Source: Clostridiales bacterium (GTDB lineage: Bacteria; Bacillota; Clostridia; Christensenellales; Aristaeellaceae). From it: a DNA stretch of 8,849 nucleotides. Position 1 is the first letter of the stretch. Each line of letters begins with the position of its first letter. The notes beneath the pieces were generated by a model that did no database searches, was not told the DNA's origin, and saw only the letters and a program-made list of their open reading frames with translations. Position numbers and translations under genes: made by a program. The stretch lies in NCBI GenBank assembly GCA_004556985.1, contig SFFC01000118.1, positions 1-8,849 on the forward strand, in the 5' to 3' direction. Of this stretch, positions 1-8,044 are shown in pieces.

Positions 1-131
1 CAGCAGCGTCCGCTCGGGAATGCGCCAGGCGCCCCGCCTTGCGCGCCGCTTGTCCACGCCGTAGAGGCCAAAGGTCACGGCGTTGATCGCCAGCCAGAGC
101 AGCCAGAGCCCGCCCGTCACACGCGCGCCCA

Positions 132-132
<1 letters not shown>
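1..132 (-). CDS. DUF1294 family small membrane protein (N-terminal part; runs off the window)
   Basis: The first 44 codons are visible; the gene continues beyond base 1. A hydrophobic segment (residues about 7-24, with LWLLWLAINAVTFGLYG) is followed by DKRRARRG and WRIPERTLL. The combination Y-x-x-DKRRA-x-x-G-x-WRIPE-x-TLL is the signature of DUF1294, a family of short two-to-three-helix membrane proteins of unknown function. The ATG at 132 shares its A with the ftsH stop codon (TGATG), so translation is probably coupled to ftsH and the two genes form one transcript. The family call rests on the motif alone. Nothing here shows what the protein does, and the link to FtsH is positional only. 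Confidence 0.82.
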
Positions 133-2027
<1,895 letters not shown>

Positions 2028-2042
2028 GGCTTTTTCCTTTCA

Positions 2043-2060
2043 GGGATGGTCGCCCATCCC
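2043..2060 (-). promoter_or_regulatory. Hairpin in the ftsH 5' UTR, just upstream of the SD
   Basis: On the minus strand this reads GGGATGG-GCGA-CCATCCC, a perfect 7-bp stem closed by a GNRA-type tetraloop (GCGA). Its 3' foot is 15 bases before the ftsH ATG, so it abuts the AAAGGA SD. It could protect the 5' end or influence initiation. There is no U-tract, so it is not a terminator. The structure is seen directly; any role is inferred. Confidence 0.5.
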
Positions 2061-2071
2061 GGCTTGTGATG

Positions 2072-2083
2072 GTATCATGATAC
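2072..2083. promoter_or_regulatory. 12-bp perfect palindrome covering the ftsH -10 box (candidate operator)
   Basis: GTATCATGATAC is its own reverse complement and contains the whole -10 hexamer. It lies where a repressor dimer would block RNA polymerase. It does not match the CtsR heptad repeat or the HrcA CIRCE element, the usual heat-shock operators in Bacillota. Function is inferred. A palindrome containing TATCAT could also arise by chance. Confidence 0.4.
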
Positions 2084-2105
2084 GACCCGCGCCGGGAAAA
2101 GTCAA
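2077..2105 (-). promoter_or_regulatory. Sigma-A promoter of ftsH
   Basis: On the minus strand: -35 TTGACT (2105-2100), a spacer of exactly 17, and -10 TATCAT (2082-2077). Five of six bases match consensus at each box. Transcription should start near 2070, giving a leader of about 43 nt that begins close to the hairpin at 2043-2060. It lies about 115 bases downstream of the rpsA terminator, which supports independent expression of ftsH. Confidence 0.8.
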
Positions 2106-2220
2106 TTCAAACCGGCCGAAAGATACATTTTTGCCCGCACAATGTCGCCACGACCTGCTCTTTTTTTACCGTTTTGCAGCGTTTGTTTGCTTTGGCGCTC
2201 CGGCTTCTTTGCGCGCGATC

Positions 2221-2250
2221 AAAAAAGGAAGACCGCTCAGCGATCTTCCT
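2221..2250 (-). terminator. Rho-independent terminator after rpsA
   Basis: Read on the minus strand, an 11-bp stem (AGGAAGATCGC / GCGGTCTTCCT, one G-U pair) with a UGA loop runs directly into six T. It lies 45 bases past the rpsA stop. It separates rpsA from ftsH. Confidence 0.88.
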
Positions 2251-2295
2251 CTTTGGTTGGCTTTCAGTCCGGCTCGGCCGGAAGGGGAAGCGGAA

Positions 2296-3396
2296 TTACT
2301 CCGCGTCCGCCGGCTCCTCGACGTCGTCAAAGTCCAGGCCCTGCACCTCGGCGTTGTAGTCGACCTCCTCGGTCAGCGCCTCGCGGATGGACAGGCTGAT
2401 GCGCTTGGCCTCGGTGTCCACCTTGAGCACCTTCACGCGCACGATCTGGCCGACCTGCACGGCGTCCTCCTGGGAGATGTGAACGAGGCCGTCAAGGCCC
2501 GGCTCCAGCTCGACGAACGCGCCGAACGTGGTGATGCGCACGACCTTGCCCTCGACGATGGAGTCAACCGGGTACTTCTCCTCGGCAACCTCCCACGGCT
2601 GGGGCTGCAGCGCCTTCAGGCTCAGCTGGATGCGCTCCTTCTCCTTGTCCACGCCGATGATCTTGACCTGAACCTCCTGGCCCGGGGTCACGATCTCGGA
2701 GGGATGCTTCACGCGGTGCCAGGCGAGATCGGTCACATGGATGAGGCCATCCACGCCGCCGATGTCGACAAACGCGCCAAAGTCGGTCAGACGGCGGACG
2801 ATGCCGGTGACGATCTGATCCTTCTCGATCTTCTCCCAGGCCTTCTTCTTCTCGTCCAGCAGGTACGCCTTGCGGCTGGCGACAATGCGCTTCTTCGCCT
2901 TGTCCACCTCGATGATCTTGACGGTCATCGTCTTGCCCACGAACTCGCCGATGTTCTCGACGAAGCGGCGGGACAGGTGGGAAGCCGGGATGAACGCACG
3001 AACACCCATCACGTCGGCGATCAGGCCGCCGTTGACGGCCTCGCGGCCAGTGGCTTCCACGCAGGCGCCGGTGTCGTATTCAGCGACGAGCTTCTCCCAG
3101 TTCTTGGTGGCCATGACCTTGCGCTCGGAAAGGAGCACATAGCCCTCGCCATCGTTGAGCTTGACCACTTCGGCCTCGATCTCGTCGTCAACCTTGCAGT
3201 CGGTGGTGACCAGATCGTTCTTCTTGATGTAGCCATCAGCCTTGCCGGGAATGCTCACGACAACACCGTCATCGCTCACCTGGGCGACGACGCCTTTGAC
3301 AACCTGACCGGGGCGGAACTTGATCATCGTCTCCTCGAGCATCGCGGCAAAGTCCTCGCTGCTGTCGGAAACCAGATTCTTTTCCATGTCGTTCAT
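2296..3396 (-). CDS. rpsA: 30S ribosomal protein S1 (four-domain form)
   Basis: A 366-residue RNA-binding protein with four S1 (OB-fold) domains at about 27-93, 109-176, 193-261 and 278-338, plus an acidic tail. It binds mRNA and, where ribosome-associated, assists initiation on structured leaders. Domains 3 and 4 carry the classic FGAFV, DGL-(I/V)-H and I-x-LS-(L/I) elements. Domain 4 is odd: the stretch from GLVHIS to VGQIV is about nine residues shorter than the same stretch in domain 3 (14 versus 23 residues between the conserved His and Val). The start is the ATG ten bases after AGGAGG (3407-3412); a second ATG three codons in is further from the SD. It follows ispH by 100 bases. In several Clostridia these two proteins are fused; here they are separate. 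A terminator follows. Confidence 0.95.
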   Translation of the reverse strand: MNDMEKNLVSDSSEDFAAMLEETMIKFRPGQVVKGVVAQVSDDGVVVSIPGKADGYIKKNDLVTTDCKVDDEIEAEVVKLNDGEGYVLLSERKVMATKNWEKLVAEYDTGACVEATGREAVNGGLIADVMGVRAFIPASHLSRRFVENIGEFVGKTMTVKIIEVDKAKKRIVASRKAYLLDEKKKAWEKIEKDQIVTGIVRRLTDFGAFVDIGGVDGLIHVTDLAWHRVKHPSEIVTPGQEVQVKIIGVDKEKERIQLSLKALQPQPWEVAEEKYPVDSIVEGKVVRITTFGAFVELEPGLDGLVHISQEDAVQVGQIVRVKVLKVDTEAKRISLSIREALTEEVDYNAEVQGLDFDDVEEPADAE

Positions 3397-3424
3397 GCGG
3401 GTACTACCTCCTCAAGTATCTCTG

Positions 3425-3443
3425 CCGGGCCGGGGAGGCCCGG
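3425..3443 (-). promoter_or_regulatory. GC-rich hairpin in the rpsA leader
   Basis: On the minus strand CCGGGCC-TCCCC-GGCCCGG forms a perfect 7-bp stem with a 5-base loop, 12 bases before the rpsA AGGAGG. No U-tract follows. S1 is known to regulate its own translation through a structured leader in E. coli, so a leader hairpin is a reasonable candidate element, but this is inference. A TATCAT -10-like box lies just upstream (plus-strand 3446-3451) without a recognisable -35, so rpsA may rely mainly on read-through from ispH. Confidence 0.4.
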
Positions 3444-3468
3444 AAATGATACATACTTTATTGGTTCA

Positions 3469-3485
3469 CGGCGGGGGCGCCGCCG
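3469..3485 (-). other. Hairpin 11 bases after the ispH stop, without U-tract
   Basis: A 6-bp perfect inverted repeat (CGGCGG / CCGCCG, 5-base loop). On the minus strand it is followed by TGAACCAATAAAG, so it is not a canonical intrinsic terminator. It may stabilise the 3' end of the ispH message or slow polymerase before rpsA. Confidence 0.3.
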
Positions 3486-3496
3486 GGAAACACTAC

Positions 3497-4363
3497 TTAT
3501 GTTGCGCCTTGTGCCTGACCGCCCGCGAGCGCCTCGACGCGCGCGCGCACGGCCTCCAGCAGCCATTGCGGGGTGGATGCGCCCGCCGTGATGGCGATGC
3601 GATCCTCCGGCGAAGCGATGTCCTCGGGCACGTCCTCCGGCGTCTCCACCAGATAGGCTCTGCCGCAGCGCAGGCGGCAGGTCTCCAGCAGCTTTTGCGT
3701 GTTGGAGCTGTTGCGTCCGCCGACGACGATCATGACGTCGGCCTCCCGGGAGAGCCGCTCGGCCTCCTGCTGGCGCTGGCTCGTCGCCGCGCAGATGGTC
3801 ATGCGCACAGTCAGCTCCGGCACGCGCGCCCGGACGACATCCAGCACCTCTTCAAACCGGTCGCGCCGGATCGTGGTCTGCGCCACGACAAGCGCCCGCG
3901 CGGGCAGCTCAGCTTCCCTCGCCGCCTCTGCCGTGGGCAGGATGAAGACGGGGCCATGCGCCCAGCCCGCGATGCCGACCACCTCGGGATGATCCGCCTC
4001 GCCGACGACGATCACCGCGCCGCCCTGCCCGCTGTACTGGCTCACCAGCTGATGGATGTGCGCCACATGGGGACAGGTCGCGTCGATCACGGGTATGCCC
4101 CGCGCCTCGCACTGCGCGTAGACATCCGGCGTGACCCCGTGGGAGCGGATGATAACCGTCTGCCCGGGGGCGACCTCATCAAGCGCCGCGACGCTGCGCA
4201 CGCCGGCGCGCTCAAGGCGCTCGACCTCCTGCGGATTGTGGATCAGGGGCCCGAGCGTGACGCAGGGCAGGCCATTGTCCGCGCATTCAAACGCCTTGCA
4301 GACCGCGCGCCGGACGCCGAAGCAGAAACCGGCATGCTCGCCAATCGTCAATTCCATACGCAT
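3497..4363 (-). CDS. ispH: 4-hydroxy-3-methylbut-2-enyl diphosphate reductase
   Basis: Last enzyme of the MEP pathway: reduces HMBPP to IPP and DMAPP with a [4Fe-4S] cluster. With the ATG at 4363 the protein has 288 residues, usual for the family. The three cluster cysteines are present: C14 in AGFCFGVRRAV, C97 in DATCPHV and C191 in ICAATSQRQ. The substrate-binding HPE motif is at 125-127 (Glu127 matches the catalytic Glu126 of E. coli). The ATG at 4363 is chosen because GAGGA lies about 8 bases before it. The ATG at 4357 would give MELTIGEHAGFC, closer to family N-termini, and the frame is also open from an ATG at 4402 whose GGAG is too close. It is downstream of plsC after 147 bases that include phased A-tracts, and upstream of rpsA. 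Confidence 0.93.
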   Translation of the reverse strand: MRMELTIGEHAGFCFGVRRAVCKAFECADNGLPCVTLGPLIHNPQEVERLERAGVRSVAALDEVAPGQTVIIRSHGVTPDVYAQCEARGIPVIDATCPHVAHIHQLVSQYSGQGGAVIVVGEADHPEVVGIAGWAHGPVFILPTAEAAREAELPARALVVAQTTIRRDRFEEVLDVVRARVPELTVRMTICAATSQRQQEAERLSREADVMIVVGGRNSSNTQKLLETCRLRCGRAYLVETPEDVPEDIASPEDRIAITAGASTPQWLLEAVRARVEALAGGQAQGAT

Positions 4364-4467
4364 CCAACCTGTCCTCGAAGCTCTGCGGCCCAAAAACGCC
4401 ACTACTCCGTATTGCCCATCTTATTCAATTCTATACGTCTATCGATATTCCTGCCCGTGTTCCTGCA

Positions 4468-4494
4468 TTTTTCAGATTTTTTTCGATTTTTTTT
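4468..4494 (-). promoter_or_regulatory. Three helically phased A-tracts upstream of ispH (curved DNA or UP-type element)
   Basis: T-runs on the plus strand lie at 4468-4472, 4477-4483 and 4487-4494, with centres at 4470, 4480 and 4490.5. That is almost one helical turn apart, which predicts intrinsic bending. On the minus strand these A-tracts sit upstream of a possible -10 (TAGAAT, 4433-4428), at about -47 to -74 if that box is used, where UP elements act. No good -35 is visible. A terminator for plsC is unlikely, since the runs are A on the transcribed strand and no stem precedes them. Confidence 0.5.
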
Positions 4495-4510
4495 GACCGG
4501 AGCGCGCCTT

Positions 4511-5176
4511 TCAGCCCACCTGCTCCTCCGTCTGCGGCGCGGGGAGGGATTTTCCATTGCTCAGCTGCGCAAAGGCGGCCTCGATGCGGTGGGTCAGCTC
4601 GTCGCAGGTCTCCCGGTTCATCCGCCCCGCTCGCAGGTCGTCCATGGGAACCGGCTTGCCCACATGCACCGTCATGCGGCGGAAGGGCCTGTAGTTGCCC
4701 TCGATGTACACCGGCACGACGTCGCAGCCGCTCTTGAGCGCCAGCAGCGACGCGCCGCCCAGCAGCGGCAGCATGTGCCCCGTTCTGGAGCGCGTGCCCT
4801 CCGGGAAGATGCCCAGCGTGTCGCCGTCCTTGAGCACGCCCATCGCTGTGCGGATGGCGGCCATGTCGAGGTTGCCGCGGTCGACCGGGAAGCCGTGTAC
4901 CTTGCGGAACACCCAGCCAAGGAGCTTGTTTTCAAACAGCTCCTTCTTGCCCATGAAGTGAATCTCCCGATCCGGCACGCACAGCGCGAGCGTCACCGGG
5001 TCGAGCAGGCACTGATGGTTGCCCATCAGCACGCAGTTGCGGTCCCTGGGCACGTTCTCCTTGCCCTCGATGCGCATGAAAAACGCGATCTTGACCACAA
5101 TCGCGTAGAGAAGGACGATGAAGGTGTAGATGAACGTGCGCTTGGCCTTCTTTGGCTGCATCTCATTGCTTTCCAT
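4511..5176 (-). CDS. plsC: 1-acyl-sn-glycerol-3-phosphate acyltransferase (PlsC family)
   Basis: Transfers an acyl chain to lysophosphatidic acid to make phosphatidic acid, the membrane phospholipid precursor. The 221-residue protein has a membrane segment near the N-terminus (about 13-34) and the LPLAT motifs in order: NHQCLLD (H54-x4-D59, catalytic), GFPVDRG (95-101), FPEGTRS (124-130) and VPVYIEG (154-160). The start is the ATG at 5176, six bases after GGAGG. An ATG at 5191 has no SD and one at 5161 has a weaker one. The chosen start lies inside the end of cmk, giving a 14-base overlap and likely translational coupling. The cmk-plsC-ispH-rpsA order is common in Clostridia. Exact acyl donor and acceptor cannot be read from sequence. 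Confidence 0.93.
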   Translation of the reverse strand: MESNEMQPKKAKRTFIYTFIVLLYAIVVKIAFFMRIEGKENVPRDRNCVLMGNHQCLLDPVTLALCVPDREIHFMGKKELFENKLLGWVFRKVHGFPVDRGNLDMAAIRTAMGVLKDGDTLGIFPEGTRSRTGHMLPLLGGASLLALKSGCDVVPVYIEGNYRPFRRMTVHVGKPVPMDDLRAGRMNRETCDELTHRIEAAFAQLSNGKSLPAPQTEEQVG

Positions 5177-5837
5177 AAACTTCCTCCACAATCGCCACGA
5201 TGGTGTCGACCACCTGCTGCGGCGTCATCTCCGTCGAGTCGACGAGCACGGCGTCCTCCGCCTGGCGCAGCGGATCGGTCGCGCGGCTCATGTCCTGCGC
5301 GTCGCGCGCGTTGAGCTCGCGCAGCACCTGCTCGTAAGGCGTCTCATCCCCGCGCTCGAGCTGCTGCATGTAGCGCCGGCGGGCGCGCTCCTCGGGCGTC
5401 GCCGTCAGGTAGATCTTGACCGGGGCATGCTCGAGCACGCGCGTGCCGATGTCCCGCCCGTCGATGAGCATGTCCGCCTGCGCCGCCAGCGCCTGCTGGG
5501 CGCGCACCATGCGCGCGCGCACGGCCGGCCAGCTGGAAACCCGGCTCGCCGCCGCGGAAACCTCGCCCGTGCGGATCAGCGCGCTGACATCCTCCCCGAA
5601 GAGCAGCGTCCTCTGCTCGCCGTTTTCATAGCGCACGGCGACGTCCGCCCGCTCGCAGCAGTCGCAGACCGCCGCCTCGTCCCCCGGATCGACTCCCTCA
5701 CGCAGCACCTGCAGCGCCAGCGCGCGATACATCGCGCCCGTGTCCAGATGCAGAATGTGCAGCCGCTGGGCGACCTGGTCGGCAATCGAGGATTTCCCCG
5801 CGCCCACAGGCCCGTCAATGGCGATATTCATTGGCAT
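5163..5837 (-). CDS. cmk: Cytidylate (CMP) kinase
   Basis: Phosphorylates CMP and dCMP with ATP in pyrimidine nucleotide salvage and recycling. The 224-residue protein matches the usual length. It has the P-loop GPVGAGKS (9-16), DTGAMYRA (32-39) for nucleotide binding, GRDIGT (127-132), and an arginine-rich lid region (ERARRR, about 150-155). The start at 5837 is supported by GGAGG nine bases upstream; an ATG two codons later is less well spaced. It is the first gene of a minus-strand cluster, preceded by a strong promoter, and its 3' end overlaps plsC. Confidence 0.96.
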   Translation of the reverse strand: MPMNIAIDGPVGAGKSSIADQVAQRLHILHLDTGAMYRALALQVLREGVDPGDEAAVCDCCERADVAVRYENGEQRTLLFGEDVSALIRTGEVSAAASRVSSWPAVRARMVRAQQALAAQADMLIDGRDIGTRVLEHAPVKIYLTATPEERARRRYMQQLERGDETPYEQVLRELNARDAQDMSRATDPLRQAEDAVLVDSTEMTPQQVVDTIVAIVEEVYGKQ

Positions 5838-5889
5838 GTCCGTCTTCCTCCCCGCGCAGCACGCCGCGCGTCTTCCTTGATCTGCCTGT

Positions 5890-5919
5890 ATTATACGCCA
5901 TGCGCCGCCCTTTCTTCAA
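5890..5919 (-). promoter_or_regulatory. Sigma-A promoter of the cmk-plsC cluster
   Basis: On the minus strand: -35 TTGAAG (5919-5914), 18-base spacer, perfect -10 TATAAT (5895-5890). Transcription should start near 5883, leaving a leader of about 45 nt before the cmk ATG. Confidence 0.82.
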
Positions 5920-5971
5920 GTCCCCGCCCGGATTTCCGGCAAAATGGGCCTTTCCCTCCACATTCTCTCCG

Positions 5972-6018
5972 TTTTCCTGTCGTTTTTTCTTCTTTTTCTC
6001 CACGAAAACCCGTTTTTT
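5972..6018. promoter_or_regulatory. Phased A/T tracts between the divergent promoters
   Basis: T or A runs at 5972-5975, 5983-5988, 5993-5997, 6005-6008 and 6013-6018 have centres averaging 10.5 bases apart over four steps. The surrounding stretch is strikingly pyrimidine-rich on the plus strand. This predicts curved DNA just upstream of both the cmk promoter and the plus-strand promoter at 6036. The 284 bases between the two genes hold these tracts, both promoters and the two ribosome binding sites. Confidence 0.45.
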
Positions 6019-6035
6019 CTGTTCTTTCGGTCCAC

Positions 6036-6064
6036 TTTACCCCATCCATCTGTTGTGCTATAAT
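6036..6064 (+). promoter_or_regulatory. Extended -10 sigma-A promoter of the 157-residue protein gene
   Basis: -35 TTTACC (6036-6041), 17-base spacer, then TGC-TATAAT with the perfect -10 at 6059-6064 and the extended -10 TG at 6056-6057. The start site should be near 6071, giving a leader of about 50 nt. Confidence 0.82.
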
Positions 6065-6121
6065 AAAAGTGCGCGGAGCGCAGGTGCCCCGCGCCGCAGC
6101 ATGCCGCAAGGAGGTTTTGTG

Positions 6122-6595
6122 ATGTATTCGTTTCAGACCGGCGCCGGAAAGCGCAAGCAGAAGCAGCTCATCCGCCTGCTTCTCCTGATCATATTCATCC
6201 TCATCATCGCCCTGGGGGCCGTCGGCTACAGCTATCTGCGCGCGCGCAGCGTCAGCGAGACCACCAGCAGCGCCATCTTCGCCCGCGCCATCAGCGAGGC
6301 CTCGGAGGCGCAGACCGCCGTCTACCGCCTGACCCAGTCGAGCGGCACCAACACGTCGACGCTCCTGTCGACGCTGCGCAGCCACGTCTACGCGCTCGAG
6401 TGCCTGAACATGCTCGCCGCCAACATCTACGGCGCGGGCACGTCGCTCGCCGATTCGGGTATCCTGAACGCCTGCGAGGAGCTGCTCACGGAATGCGAGT
6501 CCCGCCTGCAGGCCGGCAGCGTCATCACCACACAGACCACCGCGCTGCGCGACTACGTCGACCAGCTCGTCGCCGGCTTCAGCGGGGCCATCTGA
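6122..6595 (+). CDS. Hypothetical single-pass membrane protein
   Basis: 157 residues; I do not recognise the family. A basic N-terminus (KRKQKQ, about 10-15) precedes one strongly hydrophobic segment (about 16-38), so the positive-inside rule puts the rest outside the cytoplasm. The remainder is mostly predicted helix, rich in Ala, Ser, Thr and Leu, with heptad-like spacing that could form coiled coil, and three cysteines (94, 118, 125). No catalytic motif, signal peptidase site or sortase motif is visible. The start is firm: AAGGAGG (6108-6114) with a 7-base spacer and a strong promoter. It is transcribed alone, divergent from cmk and convergent with the desulfurase gene. The real-gene call rests on promoter, SD, terminator and composition, not homology. 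Confidence 0.82.
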   Translation: MYSFQTGAGKRKQKQLIRLLLLIIFILIIALGAVGYSYLRARSVSETTSSAIFARAISEASEAQTAVYRLTQSSGTNTSTLLSTLRSHVYALECLNMLAANIYGAGTSLADSGILNACEELLTECESRLQAGSVITTQTTALRDYVDQLVAGFSGAI

Positions 6596-6655
6596 CCGGC
6601 CGATGCCCTAAGCAGATTTCTATTTATGGATTCTTCTTTCAAGGAATGATTAAAT

Positions 6656-6684
6656 GTTTTCTCTCCCCTTCGGGGAGAGAAAAC
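6656..6684. terminator. 13-bp hairpin between convergent genes (possibly bidirectional)
   Basis: A perfect 13-bp stem with a TTC loop, 61 bases after the stop of the membrane-protein gene. On plus it is followed by CCCTTTT, on minus by ATTTAAT. Neither tail is ideal. It probably backs up the terminator at 6704 and may serve the desulfurase transcript on the other strand. Confidence 0.55.
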
Positions 6685-6703
6685 CCTTTTGCCGACGATC
6701 TGC

Positions 6704-6726
6704 GCCCGCCTAACGGCGGGCCTTTT
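6704..6726 (+). terminator. Rho-independent terminator of the membrane-protein gene
   Basis: GCCCGCC-TAAC-GGCGGGC, a perfect 7-bp GC stem with a 4-base loop, followed by CTTTTACT. It directly abuts the 61-bp repeat at 6723-6783. Confidence 0.8.
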
Positions 6727-6783
6727 ACTCCGTAAGTCCTTCTGCAAAGCTTCGGACTCGGCTTCAAAGCCATGGGACTTGCA
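6723..6783 (-). repeat. 61-bp repeat, copy B (minus orientation)
   Basis: Aligned without gaps to 8321-8381 on the plus strand, 46 of 61 bases match by my hand count. Copy B starts at the base after the desulfurase TGA. Conserved blocks are CTTTG, CCGAG, CAGAAGGA and AGTAAAA. The 5' TGYAARTCC block is complementary to the GGAYTTRCR block near the other end, so it can fold. Both copies are followed by a GC hairpin starting GCCCGC. No third copy was found in the window by eye. Confidence 0.7.
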
Positions 6784-7950
6784 TCACTTGGTCGGAAATG
6801 CAACCGGCATCATGCCGGTTTGATCCGCGCTCCGGGCCAGCCGCGCGACCGCGGCGACCAGCCGCCGGGCATCGTCGCGCGTGCTGCTGATGCCGGGGCT
6901 CACGCGCACGGCGCCCGTCTCCAGCGTCCCCAGAAAGCGATGGACGCCCGGCGCGCAGTGCAGCCCGCCGCGCACGGCGATGCCCGCCTCGTCGAGCGCC
7001 GAGGCCGCCTCCTGCGAGGCGATGCCTTCTATATTAAAGCTCAGCAGCGAGGCGCCCCTTGGCGTGTATACCCGCACGCCGGGGAGCGACAGCAGCGCCT
7101 CGCGCATCTGCGCGCAGAGGTCGACGGCGTTTTCATGCGCCGCCTCCCGGTTGGCGAGGGCGACGCGCATCCCCGCGCGCAGCCCGGCGATGCCCGGCAG
7201 GTTGAGCGTGCCGCTTTCCAGCGCGTCGGGCATCATCCGCGGCTGGAACATGCTCTCGGAGACGGAGCCCGTGCCGCCCTGGCGCATCGGCGCAAGGCGC
7301 ACGTCCGGCGCTACCCAGAGCGCGCCCGTGCCGTGCGGCCCGAGCAGTCCCTTGTGGCCCGGCAGCGCCAGCATTGAGCAGCCCCAGGCCGCCGGCGTGA
7401 GCGGCAGATGCCCCGCCGTCTGCGCCGCGTCGACCAGAAACAGCGCCCCGCGCCGCCGGCACAGCTCGCCCACCGCCGCGACATCCTGCGCCACGCCCAG
7501 GACGTTGGACATGTGCGTCATCGCGACCAGGCGCGTGCGCGGCGTCATGGCGCGCTCCACGTCCTGCGCCAGGATGCGCCCCTTCGCGTCCGGCGGTACG
7601 ATCGTCAGCGTGATCGCGCCGCTTCGGGAGAGCTCGGAGAGCGGCCGGAGCACGGAATTGTGCTCGAGCAGCGTCGTCACCGCGTGATCGCCCGTGCGCA
7701 GCGAGCCGTGAATCGCCATATTGAGCGCGTCGGTCGTGTTCGCCGCGAAGACGACGCGCGACGCGTCCGTCTCCCCGAGCATCTGCGCGAGCGCCTCGCG
7801 GCAGTCCTCGACAATCCGCCCCGCCGCCAGGGACAGCCTGTGGCCCGAGCGCCCCGGATTCGCGCCGCAGGAAGCCAGCGCCGAGGTCATCGCCTCCAAC
7901 ACGCATCCCGGCTTGGGATAGCTCGTGGCGGCGTTATCCAGATAGATCAT
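6784..7950 (-). CDS. Cysteine desulfurase family protein (class V PLP aminotransferase fold, EF2568/TIGR01977-like)
   Basis: 388 residues. The N-terminus MIYLDNAATSYPKP and NPGRSGHR are hallmarks of this NifS-related subfamily. His97 (LEHNSVLR), Asp174 and Gln177 (LVDAAQTAG) fit the PLP pocket, Lys200 in LPGHKGLLGP is the Schiff-base lysine, and Cys342 in GGLHCAPGVHR is the expected persulfide cysteine. It should remove sulfur (or selenium) from cysteine (or selenocysteine) to give alanine. The substrate is unproven for this subfamily. The start at 7950 follows GGGAGGG by six bases; the frame stays open upstream but without a comparable SD. It is divergent from the DUF3343 gene with 94 bases between them, a pairing often seen for these families. 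Its stop TGA is followed at once by repeat copy B. Confidence 0.92.
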   Translation of the reverse strand: MIYLDNAATSYPKPGCVLEAMTSALASCGANPGRSGHRLSLAAGRIVEDCREALAQMLGETDASRVVFAANTTDALNMAIHGSLRTGDHAVTTLLEHNSVLRPLSELSRSGAITLTIVPPDAKGRILAQDVERAMTPRTRLVAMTHMSNVLGVAQDVAAVGELCRRRGALFLVDAAQTAGHLPLTPAAWGCSMLALPGHKGLLGPHGTGALWVAPDVRLAPMRQGGTGSVSESMFQPRMMPDALESGTLNLPGIAGLRAGMRVALANREAAHENAVDLCAQMREALLSLPGVRVYTPRGASLLSFNIEGIASQEAASALDEAGIAVRGGLHCAPGVHRFLGTLETGAVRVSPGISSTRDDARRLVAAVARLARSADQTGMMPVAFPTK

Positions 7951-7951
7951 C

Positions 7952-8043
7952 CGCGTCCCTCCCCGACCGCACGGCGGTTTTTCCCGCCGCATACGATGCA
8001 GTATATGAGGTCGCCCCAGCGGGCAGACCTGGGAGGGAACGCG
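7952..8043. promoter_or_regulatory. Divergent intergenic region of the desulfurase and DUF3343 genes
   Basis: The two leaders are near mirror images: GGGGAGGGACGCG before the minus gene and GGGAGGGAACGCG before the plus gene, forming an imperfect inverted repeat at the edges (7952-7964 and 8031-8043). Between them lies a perfect 6-bp hairpin, CGGCGG-TTTTTC-CCGCCG (7972-7989), and a short GCAT-ACG-ATGC repeat (7989-7999). Possible -10 boxes (TACGAT at 7993-7998 plus; TATACT on minus at 8007-8002) lack good -35 partners, so start sites are uncertain. Confidence 0.4.
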
Positions 8044-8044
8044 C

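Noticed and set aside
2465..2490. Internal AGGAGG followed five bases later by GTG inside rpsA (minus strand)
   Set aside because: Would start a fragment of about 55 codons covering only part of an S1 domain; the hexamer is explained by codons for Gln-Glu-Asp. Probably coincidence.
4468..4510. T-runs after plsC considered as its terminator
   Set aside because: On the transcribed (minus) strand these are A-runs and no stem precedes them.
3320..5314. Plus-strand open frame of 664 codons opposite ispH and plsC
   Set aside because: Covers two well-supported minus genes and their intergenic region; composition is typical of a complement strand.
5130..6122. Plus-strand open frame of 330 codons opposite cmk
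   Set aside because: Shadow of cmk plus the intergenic region; no translation signals and no recognisable domain.
6606..6655. AT-rich stretch with a seven-codon frame after the membrane-protein gene
   Set aside because: No SD and no conserved feature; most likely plain 3' UTR.
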